Source: Furcasterigmium furcatum
Taxonomy: Eukaryota; Ascomycota; Sordariomycetes; Glomerellales; Plectosphaerellaceae
Direction: 5' to 3'
Length of the DNA stretch: 64,000 nucleotides
Assembly: GCA_001599815.1 (NCBI GenBank)
Contig: BCIA01000002.1
Span: 2,487,831-2,551,830, forward strand
Shown: positions 1 through 9,963 of the stretch, one piece after another
Layout: each line of letters opens with the position of its first letter
Position numbering within the stretch: position 1 is the stretch's first letter
Program-made: the position numbers and the translations under genes
Notes under the pieces: model-generated
What the model saw: the letters and a program-made list of their open reading frames with translations, nothing else
The model's database searches: none
What the model was told of the DNA's origin: nothing

Positions 1-240
1 TTCGGGGAACCCGGCTTCCTTGGCGCCCAAGGCGAGAGAATGTTGGGAGAAACCATGCTTAGGAACATGAGAATATGCGGCAGAGAGAATGGCCTTCTCG
101 GAGGTAGTGAAGGATGTTGTCGTGGAGGGGTGGTCGTAGGAGTGGTAGAGGCGTGATCGAGGGACGGAGAGAGAGGCGGCGGCAGGTCGGCGGATGATGG
201 GCCTGGCAAGAGCGCAAACTGTTCGGGGTGTCGAAGCCAT
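1..240 (-). CDS. COQ9: COQ9, ubiquinone biosynthesis protein (5' part only)
   Basis: The reverse strand starts with ATG at 240 and stays open for 80 codons to the window edge, where the gene is cut off. The N-terminus is rich in Arg, Ala and Ser without acidic residues, as expected for a mitochondrial presequence. It is followed by a stretch reading YHSYDHP and then EKAILSAAYSHVPKHGF, which matches the start of the mature domain of fungal Coq9 as I know it. Coq9 is a lipid-binding mitochondrial matrix protein that supports Coq7 in coenzyme Q synthesis. Only the targeting peptide and first helix are visible, so the lipid-binding domain cannot be checked. The gene is divergent from the RNA-binding protein gene starting at 1747. 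The family call rests on the short conserved stretch. Confidence 0.8.
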   Translation of the reverse strand, partial: MASTPRTVCALARPIIRRPAAASLSVPRSRLYHSYDHPSTTTSFTTSEKAILSAAYSHVPKHGFSQHSLALGAKEAGFPE

Positions 241-1746
241 TGTGAAGAGAGTGTCAGGATCAACTTGGAAGCCGTCAATTGGAGCCGTCAATTGAAGCCC
301 GTCGCCGATATTGAAGACAGGCGTGGCAGCAGAGCAACACCTGATGTCGGGTCGATTTTTGGAGCTCAGTGGTGGGTGGATCTTGGGAGGCATCAATTCG
401 AGTGGGAGAGTGGCCCGTGCTCGAGATGGGCAGAACACTTGAGTTACCTAAGCTACTCGTACAGGCACCACGGGCAAGCCAATGTGTAGGTCCCTAAAAG
501 AATTAATACGGCATATGTACGTATGGGCACCCCGGATCCATCCATAATCGCGCCTTATTATCCGACGTACCTTACCTAGTATGTATCTCAGGTAGGTACC
601 TGCACCGGGTAGCATCGTCGTCCCATCGAGGATCGTGTGCTGCCGCTCCACACAGCGGCCACTGCGACTCGGGGGCGGTGGTCTACGGTTGCTGCAGGTG
701 CTTCCAGTCTGCAGCTTCGGTCCCCCTTGAACTTGGGGGACCGAAGCACCAGGACGGAGCTCATTGATTGGGGGGCCAGGTGCCTTTCAGGCACCCATTG
801 GTACACTGTGCGCCGCACATCCTCAATCGAAGCTTCCCGCAGAGGTCCACCAAAAATAGGGTACCGAGGTCGTCGCTCCACCGCATGGGCCGAGTGAGTG
901 CCTGGGAAGGTACCAAGGTACCAAGGTAAAAGTACGGCCAGGCACGAAAAGATCAAACAAGAACACCCATGCCCGAACTTCGAAATCGGCGACAATTATA
1001 ACAAGAAGGCCCAGAAGACTACTCGGCCAGCACATCTGCCTCCGGAACCCAGGGTGTCATCACCGGCACCACCACCCTGACAATCAATCCTCGGATCCGA
1101 CAAGGACGAGGGAGACCTCCGCAATCGCGTCGTGGCAGAAACGGAATAGGCTGGCGCGTTCTGTGCCCAGTCCGGAAACCCACCCAAGTGGTCCGGCGCG
1201 AGCCCTCTGCCTGCTCCTCGCGTCGCCTCGCCTCAACCTGCATCCGCCTTGCGTTTCGACCTCCACCCACTGCCAACGACCACGACCGACCCAACCGTCG
1301 ACTCTACCATTCACCTTTCCTATCCAAGCCTGCCTGACACGCAACCACACAGGCAACCGGGCGTCTCTCTAACGGCGGTGCCTCACAGACGGGAAGCAAG
1401 ACATTGGCCTCGCGCGTCGCAGCACCCTCTCTGCCTCTCTTTTGCCATTCCTACGGCTGCTTTGGTTGCGCGACACAACATCCCAGTGTTGCCCGACAAA
1501 CGTCCCCGTGTCAAACGGCACCACCAGCATCCATCACCAAGTACCATCCGAGGTTGAGCCAGCCCAGCCTAGCCCAGCCTTCAACGCTTCAACACCACTC
1601 TCGACGACGTTTTCGCGACCGTCACCACCGCGCAGCCCGAAAAATTTTCTCGTCTCGTCTCGTCGACGACGACTGCGACGACGACGGCCAGCAAGCAGCC
1701 GCCCTCATCCTCATCTTCGACCACCCAACCTCACCAACCCGCTCCA
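241..1746. promoter_or_regulatory. Divergent intergenic region COQ9 / Gbp2-like gene
   Basis: About 1.5 kb lies between two divergent start codons. No reading frame here looks coding. The right half (about 1130-1746) is strongly C/T-rich on the plus strand and probably holds the 5' leader of the RNA-binding protein. It contains GGTACC-type repeats: GGTAGGTACC near 592-601 and three spaced copies of AAGGTA at about 906-928. These belong to the dispersed motif described in the findings. Confidence 0.5.
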
Positions 1747-4700
1747 ATGGCAGACTCTATGGGTAAGTCCGCGCTTTTCACAGCCTTGTCTCTGCACCAT
1801 CCATACATCCTCCACTGTCCACCCATTCATCTGTGTCCCCTGACCCCCTTCTACCCTCACACGGCACCGGCCCGGCCAGGCATGCCAAATGTGTCTGTTG
1901 CGCTGTATCCTGCACCTCTTTCTCGCAGGCCTGTCCTTGGCCGAAGTCGGCAGGGCAGCGACAGGATGGAAGCTACACAATGGACTGAGGTGTGATGCAA
2001 CCCCCCTCTCCCTTTCCGCGTCCGGCACCTACCTCTCCCGTCGTTCACCTCACCTCGGTCAGCCTCGACCTGACCTCTACATCGACTGCTGCCGATGCTG
2101 TCTCGACCTCCCGTCTCGCGATCCATCCCAGCAACCTCCGGACGCTGAGTAATCCCTCGGCTCCTTGGCCTCCAAGTTGGGCGTCTATCACGTCTTCTCG
2201 ATGCTGTGTGTTGCCCGCCCGCACCGCGACCGCTGGATGCATGCCCTGCCGCGTCGACCTGCACCTCCAGGGATTCGACGGCTGCTCCCTGTCCACAGGA
2301 GTCGCTTCCGTCTCCTTCGGGGTTGCGGCCAAGTCTGGACGGGCAGCATCCATCTGCACTCTCTCGGAGCCCTCCTCCTGTGCGCCCCCATCCCATCATC
2401 ACCAGCTGTGGCCAGGAACAGCCTAATTCACCCGCACCCCCCTCTGCGCTCCTCCAAATGGCCCTGCATGTCTCGACTCTGTCCTGGGCTCCACCCGCAG
2501 ACCCCATTCGGTCTCGTCACATCAGGATCCCCCTCCCGTCTGCACCCCTCCATCACGTCTTTCCTCTTTCGAGGCAGCCAGCGCGTACAGGAAAGCACCT
2601 GCGGCCGTTGCTTGGCCAGGTTTCCCCGAGGCCGCGCCACCACCGTGCTGCTGGCTCTTACGGTTGCTGGTGCAGGTGCTCCCCATGAGTTGCTGCAGTA
2701 CCCGGCACCAACAGTGCTGCTGACCTGTTACCTGCTGTCCTCTGGCAACGTCGCCCAGCCCAGTACCTGCCTCGCCCGCCGTCGGGGCGCTCCTAGCCCA
2801 AGTACCGTGTCTTGTCTACGGCCTCTCCCGCTCCTCACCTCATCTTCTTCCTCACCTCGGCCATCGATTCTGGTCTCGTCTTCATTTCTCCTTCGTCATC
2901 TCTTCCTCCCACCTTGGTTGTACTCGGCAAGATCGAACGCTAACCTTCGTGTCCCTCATCCGCAGCTGACAACGGCGACACCTACCGACCAGTAAGTTCC
3001 AGCTCGCTTCACCCCGATCCCAACCCCCGCCAACCTGGATGGCTCGGGCTCTCCCTACCTGCCTGCCTACCCTCGCGGCCATCCCCTCCGCTCGCCAATT
3101 GCACCTGCCTCCTCAATTGCGCATCGACGCTGGGCCGTCTTTCCCTTGAATGCCCGCTGCAGAAGCTGACCTCAACCAGCGGGAAAGGTCTCGCTCACCC
3201 CGGCGAGGTCGTTCGCGGAGCCCCGGCCGTTCAGGACGACGCCGCTCTTTCTCACCCCGCAGTCGCTCGCACAGCAGAGACGATTACCGCAGACAACGCG
3301 ATCGCTCACCCATGACTGGAACAGGCGCGCCGGCCGGAGGTTCGAGCGCTGGATACGGAGGGCCCCCTCCGCACCGATCATACGAAGAGCGTGCCGTTGC
3401 ACGGGAGCAGATGATGTCCAACATCCGTGAAACCTCGCAGCAGGACCGCCGCGTCTACGTCGGCAACCTCTCCTACGATGTCAAATGGCACCATCTCAAG
3501 GACTTTATGAGGCAGGGTGCGTCTATGGCTGCCACTCGTGGGGGATGACTATCTGGCTGACGCAGTATTGGGGTGTAGCCGGCGAGGTTCTATTCGCCGA
3601 TGTGCTCTTGCTTCCAAATGGAATGTCGAAGGTGGGCTTTTACACATAGTCTTTTGGCTGGGTTACCCTTGTTTTGATTCTCCTGGTCTTGTTGGAATCG
3701 TTGGATTGACGGGTCGGGTGTGTTCCCCGAGGGTGAATGTAGGGATGCGGGTAAGTTGTCCTCCCCTCTGCACTTGGCGATTTGAAACCGTGCTGACTTG
3801 GCCAACAGTATTGTGGAATATGCGACGAGGGAGCAAGCCCAGAACGCCGTCGCCACGCTCAGCAACCAGAACCTGATGGGCCGTCTCATCTACGTTCGCG
3901 AGGTACTCGAAGCTGCTCGACAATCCAATTGACTGCGGGCTAACACTCTGCGCAGGATCGTGAGGCCGAACCTCGCTTTATTGGCGCAACAGCCAACCGC
4001 GGCGGCTTCCAGGGAGGCATGAGCCCTGCCGGAGGAGGCTTCGGCGGCCCCGGCCCCGGCCCCGGTGGTTTCAATGCCAACGCCGGCGGAAGCCGACAGA
4101 TCTTCGTCGCCAACGTTTGTCCCCTCCCACGTCTTTCGGCACTCCCTGGTAGGTTTGTGCTAACTTTGGATGCAGCTTCCCTACGCCGTTGGCTGGCAGG
4201 ACCTCAAGGACCTCTTTAGGCAAGCCGGTAAGTGTTTCCCAGGGCTTTCTCTTCCGCGGCTCTTATGCTCACACATCCGGCTGTAGCGCGCAACGGCTCT
4301 GTTATCCGTGCCGATGTTCACTTGGGCCCTGATGGCCGTCCCAAGGGCTCGGGCATCGTGATGTTCGAGAGTCCGGATGATGCTCGCTACGCAATCCAGC
4401 AATTCCACGGATACGACTGGCAGGGACGCCAGCTCGAAGTCCGCGAGGACCGCTATGCTAATGCCGGTGGCCCTATGGGCGGCTTTGGAGGCCGCGGAGG
4501 CTTCGGCGGCATGCGCGGCGGCTTCGGTGGATATGGAGGCCGAGGCGGCTTCGGTGGTCGCGGAGGCTTCGGCGGCGGCCGGGGAGGTTTCGGCGGCGGC
4601 TTCGGCGGAGGAGGACCAGGCGGCGGCGGCGGCGGCGGCTTTGATGCTGGCGGTGCTCCCGGCCCGTCCGCCCCCCCGAACCCCTTTACGGACTTCGCCA

Positions 4701-5091
4701 CAGCCGGCGGCGAAAAGAGTGAGATTATCTACGTTCGCAATGTGAGTTTGGATCTCCGCAGGCGATGTACCTCGGCGAGAGGGACTGACGGTGCGCACAG
4801 CTTCCCTGGTCAACTTCGAATGAGGACTTGATTGAGCTCTTCACCACCATCGGCAAGGTCGAGCAGGCTGAGATTCAGTACGAGCCCAGCGGTCGATCTC
4901 GCGGAACCGGCGTTGTTCGCTTTGATTCGGCCGAGACAGCCGAGACGTCGATCCAGAAGTTTCAAGGTTACCAGTACGGCGGTCGCCCCCTGGGTCTCAG
5001 CTTCGTCAGGTACCAGAACCCAGGCGCCGCCCCGGACCCGATGGAGACGGACGCTCCCCATGGGGGTTTGACGCAGGATCAGATCATGTGA
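1747..5091 (+). CDS. Gbp2/Hrb1-like SR/RGG protein with three RRMs
   Basis: Nine exons read as one frame: 1747-1762, 3163-3516, 3579-3631, 3743-3750, 3809-3902, 3956-4114, 4176-4227, 4287-4741 and 4801-5091, giving 493 residues. The order is an N-terminal RS-rich segment (repeated RSRSP), RRM1 (RNP2 VYVGNL; RNP1 KGCGIVEY), a Gly-rich linker, RRM2 (IFVANL; KGSGIVMF), a long GGFGGRGG tract, and RRM3 (IYVRNL; RGTGVVRF). This architecture matches yeast Gbp2/Hrb1, nuclear shuttling SR-like proteins in mRNA export quality control. Splicing is unusual: the first intron is 1.4 kb, one exon is only 8 nt, and an optional 26-nt exon may exist. The start at 1747 is chosen because exon 1 ends in the phase needed by exon 2 (MADSM-E-ADLNQ). 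A start at 3150 inside the intron end is possible but less likely, because a good acceptor follows directly. Confidence 0.85.
2966..2991 (+). other. Candidate 26-nt frame-shifting cassette exon in first intron
   Basis: Within the 1.4-kb first intron of the RNA-binding protein gene, 26 bases are bounded by CGCAG on the left and GTAAGT on the right. Including them would shift the frame and give a TGA near 3314, early in the RS region. Skipping them gives the full-length protein. Exon status is inferred from splice signals only. Confidence 0.4.
3743..3750 (+). other. 8-nt microexon completing RNP1 of RRM1
   Basis: The exon ending at 3631 finishes with Lys (AAG), and the exon starting at 3809 begins with T-ATT-GTG. 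Direct joining breaks the frame. The eight bases GGATGCGG, bounded by TGTAG and GTAAGT, restore it and encode Gly-Cys-Gly. This gives KGCGIVEY, a proper RNP1 motif. The flanking introns are 111 and 58 nt. Confidence 0.8.
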
Positions 5092-6131
5092 ACGGCCATC
5101 ACCACACCCAGAGTCATGGTCCCGCGACGAAGGAACACGGAACATGCAGCAACACGTCCATGTCGCCCTGCTTCATTCTTGTTGCCTGTCACCCTACAAG
5201 GATGCGCGCCTAGTCACTTTGCTCCTTCGGGTCTGTGTCATCAACCTGGGCAAACGCGATGATGGGGTGGAGGTGCGGCGGAGCCTGTCTGGACCGACGG
5301 CTAGTGCTACCTGGTTTTCTCGGCCCTTGTTTTTTCTTGATGGTCAACCGTCGAGAGATATCAACTAGGTCTTTCGATGATCTGTTGGTTCTTTCACGAA
5401 CAGCCACCAAATTTTTCTTTGCGTTTTCCTGGGCAATCGAGTGGGGGACGGTTGATCAGATTGTATGTCGAGTAGCAGATGAACTCTTAAAAGTGGGCGG
5501 GTTGCTGGCGAGGTATGAAGGCTCAGGAGTGGTCGAAGTGACGATGTGGGACATGGCACGTTGTATGGTGAGCTGCGTCTGTCGGCAGCGACCATTTGCA
5601 GGACGCAGCAGCATGAGTGTCTGCTGGCGGTTGCTCGTTGGTGATGATGATGATGATAATGAACGGCGCATTGGCCAGGCCGCGTCTGTGGGAGCCCGGC
5701 ATGTCATAGGCAGGCGTCCAAAATGTGTTAAACGCCATCTGCTTGCTCGAGCGCCGCGCATGGGTGACTGGCTTCAGCAGACGATCGCGAACATTGCGTT
5801 TTCTGCTTGTTTGACAGGTTGTGACGACGTGCTCTGTACCCAGGTTACGATTCGTCTCAGATGGGCAATGACTGGCTATGAGTACGCGGGGCGAAGTGGG
5901 AATCAGAGGTGATTACCTATATATAAGTTGTTGTCAAGGTAAGTAAGACTTGGTTGCATTCAAATTTGCGGCCACCAAGCACCACCATCACCACATCTCC
6001 CTGATTTCCACCAGCAAGAAGTTTCCGCGTTTACTCCCAATTCAGATCAGCAGGCAAGCGAACCCCGCCAACCCTGGCTAGCCCGTATTTGAAGACAAAT
6101 CCGCAGAGATCACGGCCACGCGCCCCAGAAA
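5092..6131. other. Intergenic region, 3' side of Gbp2-like gene
   Basis: About 1 kb with no frame that looks coding. It should hold the 3' UTR of the RNA-binding protein gene and, at the right, the promoter of the small Cys-rich gene: a TATA-like CTATATATAAG lies near 5919-5929, about 200 bases before that ATG. A short GATGAT run sits near 5642-5658. Confidence 0.4.
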
Positions 6132-6383
6132 ATGTGCGAATTGTACACGTATAGATGCCCAAACTGCAAGCTAAGGTGGCAGGGGCACCGTAAACTGGCG
6201 AGCTGCGAAGATCTCAACCCCAAATCTCGATGCCCGGCGAGCCTATGCATGTACGCAGGTAACCCAAAGAGACCAAGGAGACGGGTGTGCGATGGGTGTG
6301 CACGCCTGCAGCAGATGCTGGAGGAATATGGAGAGGATTCAGCGGCAGACAGATCTGGTGGAGGGAAGGGCGGGAAGGTCTAA
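6132..6383 (+). CDS. Small cysteine-rich protein, 83 aa, function unknown
   Basis: A single uninterrupted frame from ATG to TAA encodes 83 residues with eight cysteines, two of them in CxxC pairs (CPNC near residues 9-12 and CDGC near 53-56). The spacing suggests a zinc-binding module rather than a secreted disulfide protein, because there is no hydrophobic signal peptide. A basic patch (KRPRRR) precedes the second pair, and the C-terminus is Gly/Lys-rich and disordered. A TATA-like box lies about 200 bases upstream. I recall similar short Cys-rich cytosolic proteins in many filamentous fungi but know no named family for this one. It lies in tail-to-tail orientation with SRP14, about 150 bp away. 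The start is the only in-frame ATG near the 5' end. Confidence 0.5.
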   Translation: MCELYTYRCPNCKLRWQGHRKLASCEDLNPKSRCPASLCMYAGNPKRPRRRVCDGCARLQQMLEEYGEDSAADRSGGGKGGKV

Positions 6384-6532
6384 CGGAGTCGGAGCCTTGG
6401 AGGTGGTTCTAGGCAGGCTCCGCATGCCATCAGACCAGAGGATCCGTGGACTAAATCGTACGCCCGTCGCTCTGACGATCGGGCTGTCGACCACGCAACC
6501 CGCTGAAAACAAGTCTCGTCCGCCTTCCTTGA

Positions 6533-7050
6533 TCACGACGAGGCCGCAGGGCCACCGACCCTCCTCTTCTTTGCCTTTGCCTTCTTCTTGCTCTTGTCTC
6601 TCGGCTTGAGCGTGGGCATGCCGGCCTTGCAGATTTCAGCGTACCGCGCGTAGAAGTCACCCATCGCGTCAGCCTCGACGACCGTGGACAGCTTGACCTT
6701 GGCCGACTTGCTCCTTTTCGACTTTCCGTTGGTTGCTCTGATGAGAATCGGGAGAGGCCTCGATGGGTGTGTGTCGGGGAAAGGATCTGAGGAGGTGGGC
6801 TCTGATGTGGCATCGTCTTGGCCATGTGTCACTAGGGGCGCATCAGTACAACTAGACACACAATATCTCGAGAAATACGTTACATCTCTTCTGTACGAGG
6901 TATATTGCGCCGTGGTCTTTGCCCTTGCGACCGTTGAAGAGGTCAACCAGGCCGGTGAAGAACTGTGGGCTGGTCATGAGCACGAGACCAAAATGTGCAG
7001 TTGAGATAGGACGAGCGACTTACCTCTTCGTTACTCAGGTGTGAAGCCAT
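6533..7050 (-). CDS. SRP14: Signal recognition particle subunit SRP14
   Basis: Three exons on the reverse strand (7050-7024, 6962-6884, 6831-6533) give 134 residues. Exon 1 encodes MASHLSNEE. Exon 2 continues with FFTGLVDLFNGRKGKDHG and the strand AIYLVQKR. Exon 3 carries PLPILIRATNGK, then a conserved segment around KLSTVVE and FYARYAEICKAGMPTLKPR, ending in a Lys/Arg-rich tail. This matches fungal SRP14, the Alu-domain protein of the signal recognition particle that helps slow elongation while ribosomes are brought to the ER. The basic tail would contact 7S RNA. It is divergent from SGD1, with 375 bp between the start codons. Both introns have canonical GT-AG ends and exon phases agree across both joins. 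Confidence 0.9.
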
Positions 7051-7425
7051 GTCTCCGTCCCTGACTGCGGGTTCAGGGTTCAGGTGTCGAGAGGGGTTGC
7101 AATGGGACCGAATGGATGCTTCTGGCGGGAAATCGAGGTTGGAGTTGTTGAAGTTGGAACCCCGCGGCGTCTAAGGTTCAGTTGCGAACCCATGTCAACG
7201 TGCCCACTTCATGTCTTGTGGCAGAAGGGCCGTTGTGGGGCGGGCGCCCGCTTCTCCACTAAAAAGTTCGGTCACGACCTCTGCCCTGAAGACGATCTTG
7301 ACGATGAAAACCTGGAACGCTGCATCAACAGGTGCGAGATTGAGCGCATTTTTTTATTATTATTTTTTGGCGCAGCCTGCCCTCGTCTCTCCTCGACGCA
7401 CATCCCAAGCTTTCAATTTGCTATA
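7051..7425. promoter_or_regulatory. Shared divergent promoter SRP14 / SGD1
   Basis: 375 bp between two divergent starts. A T-rich run with TTATTATTA lies near 7349-7368, about 60 bases before the SGD1 ATG. The SGD1 frame stays open upstream through an ATG at about 7102, but the sequence there does not look like the conserved N-terminus. Confidence 0.45.
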
Positions 7426-9963
7426 ATGCCTCCGACCAAGCTCTCCCTTCCGGGGAATCTCCTCAAAGAGATGGGCGTGTCTGCGGAATCTCGCCCCTCG
7501 CGCGATACGAAGAACAACCGGTGGAAAAGCCAGGGGCAGAACCGGAAAGACAGACGGAAGGCGGAGCGCTCAATGAAACGTCAGAAAGTCTCGACAAGCA
7601 GCCGCAGGAATCGTCAGCCATGGGTCGGGGAAGGGAGCTCGGACGAGGCGCTCGACTCCGACGAGCTCGAAGCCACAGCCACAGACGACCCTCCGACCAC
7701 CTCGTCAAGCTCGCGCGACAGCCAGAAGAAAAGGAAGAGAGACAATACGGATGACGAAGAGGAGCCACCGAAATTGAAGAAGCCCAACAAGGCTGTCCGA
7801 GACAAACTCGCACAAGACAACGCGGAAATAGCAGCCTTGGAAAGGAAGCTGGGCATCAAGGGTCGCAAGAAGCTTCCCAAGATATTCCATGACGATGGGC
7901 TCGATACTCTTCTGGGCGAGGTAGACGAGGATGACGAATCATCCGGCGAGACGAATAAGGCGAGAGCCGAGGCAGACGAGTGGTTAGCCAGCAAGAGGAG
8001 GCAAGCGACAAAACGAGGGCAGCAATCACCAGACGAGACAGACGACGAGAACGATGGTTTGCACGGTGAATTTGACGATGAAGATGACCTCATCGACTTG
8101 GATGACGAGAGCGAGAACGATACGAGCGAAGCGGATGAGGTCGGCGACGAGGGTGACGACGGCGAATCCAGCGAGCCGGGTTCTTTCGGGGGATTCGATG
8201 ACTCTTCAGACGCAGAAGAGATTCGTACAGAAACCCCAAGAGTTCGAGAGAATCCGTACGTTGCACCTGTCACGACATCCGACGCCCCCAAGTACATCCC
8301 CCCTTCTCTCCGCAAATCTCTCGGTAAGGATGCCGGCCTGGAGGCTCAGATCCGTCGGAGAACACAGGGTCCTGTCAACCGAGTCACCGAGTCAAATTTG
8401 ATCTCCATCGTTGGCGAGATTGAGAAGCTATACCGAGAGTGCCCTCGAGGCGTTGTCACCGAAGTTTTGATCGATCTCCTTATGGCCCAAGTCTGCGACC
8501 CCACAAGCAAGCCGGACACCCTCCTTGTCCTCTCAGCTGGGTTCATCGCCGCTTTATACAAGATTATTGGCCTCGATTTCGCTGCACGATACGTCCAGAC
8601 GATTGTGGAGCGTTTTGAGAGCGAGCACGAGGTTGCCCAGAGCGCTGCCCGCGAGGGGCGAGCGCCAACCAAGGAAACTTCCAACCTGATCACTGTACTT
8701 TCTGAGATGTACATGTTCCGGGTCATTGGAAGCAATCTGCTTTTCGACTACATCAAACTCCTTCTGGCCGACTTGACGGAGCTCAACGCTGAGCTTCTGC
8801 TTCGAATCGTGCGAATGGCTGGGCCACAGCTTCGGAAGGATGATCCCTTGGCCCTGAAGGACATTGTGAGCCTCATCAGACCCGCTGTGGCAAGGATCGG
8901 CGAGGAGAACCTCACAGTCAGGACCAAGTTCATGATCGAAACAATCAGCGACTTGAAGAACAACAAGATCAAGGCTGGCTCCCAGGACCTTGCCGTTCTC
9001 AATGAGCATGTCACCCGCATGAGGAAGCTGCTGGGGACGATGGAGACGGCGAAGGTCAAGGCCACGGAGCCACTCCGCATCGGTCTGCAGGACATCCAGA
9101 ACGCTGATAAGACCGGCAAATGGTGGCTTGTGGGCGCCAGTTGGGGAGGACGACAGAATGAGGCGCCGCCAGCAGCGACCGATGGGGGAGAGAAAGAGAC
9201 TGACGAGGACGAGGGCGATCGAGATTTGATTCTCGCCGGCGAGCTTGAGATGCCCGACTTTGCGAAACTAGCCCGTGAACAAGGCATGAACACGGACGTC
9301 CGACGAGCTATCTTCATCGCTCTCGTGGCAGCTGCCGATGTTCAGGACGCATATCTCCGCATCCTGAAGCTACGACTGAACAAGTACAACCGGCGTGAGA
9401 TAGCCAACGTGCTGGTGCAGTGTTCAGGAGCACAGGAGCACTACAATCCGTATTATACCCTGGTTTCCAGTAAATTCTGCGCCGACTCGAGGATCCGATA
9501 CTCCTTCCAGGACACCTTGTGGGCACTCTTTCGGAGACTTGGAGAGCCGCTCTTCGGAGAGGAGCCGGAGGAGGAAGACGAAGAGGCAGCAGAGGACCGG
9601 CGCCTCATCAACACGGGCAAGATGTTTGGCGGCCTCGTCCTCGACTCTTCGCTCGGTCTCGGGATCCTGAAGCCCTTGAACCTAGCATACGCCCAGAACT
9701 CGACCTCGTTGTTCGTGGAGGTCCTGCTCATCACGGTGCTGCAGGGAAGCATGAAGCACAAGGCAAAGACGGTCGAGCAGCAGCTTGCCAAAGTCTTTTC
9801 CGCCGGTCTACCGTCCGACCTGGCACGGGGCATTCGCTACTTCATGCAGAAGAAGGTCAGATCAAGCGACCTTGTCAGTGGCAAACAGGCCACAAAGTTG
9901 AAGGAAACCTGTAGACTGGCGGAGAGAATGTTGGATCAGCGGGAGAGCGCGGCAGAAGAATAG
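7426..9963 (+). CDS. SGD1: SGD1/NOM1, MIF4G-MA3 ribosome biogenesis factor
   Basis: A single exon of 845 residues from ATG at 7426. The N-terminal third is charged and acidic, with a KNRKDRRKAER-type segment near residues 40-50 and many Asp/Glu/Ser runs. A MIF4G-like helical repeat domain follows from about residue 320 (RVTESNLISIVGEIEKLY) to about 560. An MA3 domain starts near residue 620 (VRRAIFIALVAAADVQDAY) and includes FCADSRIRYSFQDTLW. This order is that of yeast Sgd1 and human NOM1, nucleolar proteins for small-subunit pre-rRNA processing that recruit an eIF4A-like helicase. The start at 7426 is preferred because MPPTKLSLPGNLLKEMG begins like other fungal members and sits just after a short leader. 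An upstream in-frame ATG would add 108 residues without visible homology. Confidence 0.9.
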   Translation: MPPTKLSLPGNLLKEMGVSAESRPSRDTKNNRWKSQGQNRKDRRKAERSMKRQKVSTSSRRNRQPWVGEGSSDEALDSDELEATATDDPPTTSSSSRDSQKKRKRDNTDDEEEPPKLKKPNKAVRDKLAQDNAEIAALERKLGIKGRKKLPKIFHDDGLDTLLGEVDEDDESSGETNKARAEADEWLASKRRQATKRGQQSPDETDDENDGLHGEFDDEDDLIDLDDESENDTSEADEVGDEGDDGESSEPGSFGGFDDSSDAEEIRTETPRVRENPYVAPVTTSDAPKYIPPSLRKSLGKDAGLEAQIRRRTQGPVNRVTESNLISIVGEIEKLYRECPRGVVTEVLIDLLMAQVCDPTSKPDTLLVLSAGFIAALYKIIGLDFAARYVQTIVERFESEHEVAQSAAREGRAPTKETSNLITVLSEMYMFRVIGSNLLFDYIKLLLADLTELNAELLLRIVRMAGPQLRKDDPLALKDIVSLIRPAVARIGEENLTVRTKFMIETISDLKNNKIKAGSQDLAVLNEHVTRMRKLLGTMETAKVKATEPLRIGLQDIQNADKTGKWWLVGASWGGRQNEAPPAATDGGEKETDEDEGDRDLILAGELEMPDFAKLAREQGMNTDVRRAIFIALVAAADVQDAYLRILKLRLNKYNRREIANVLVQCSGAQEHYNPYYTLVSSKFCADSRIRYSFQDTLWALFRRLGEPLFGEEPEEEDEEAAEDRRLINTGKMFGGLVLDSSLGLGILKPLNLAYAQNSTSLFVEVLLITVLQGSMKHKAKTVEQQLAKVFSAGLPSDLARGIRYFMQKKVRSSDLVSGKQATKLKETCRLAERMLDQRESAAEE

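Noticed and set aside
1249..2995. Several long Pro/Ser/Arg-rich plus-strand frames
   Set aside because: All fall in the C/T-rich leader and first intron of the Gbp2-like gene; low-complexity composition explains the open frames.
3150..3162. ATG at 3150 as start of the Gbp2-like protein
   Set aside because: It lies within the end of an intron with a good acceptor, and the ATG at 1747 joins in the right phase. It remains possible if transcription starts internally.
4453..4701. 82-codon Pro/Lys-rich minus-strand frame
   Set aside because: It is the reverse reading of the Gly-rich repeat in the Gbp2-like protein and is an artefact of composition.
5235..5912. 225-codon plus-strand frame downstream of the Gbp2-like gene
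   Set aside because: Its composition is unlike neighbouring proteins, it has no domain, and it overlaps other random frames; probably 3' UTR and spacer.
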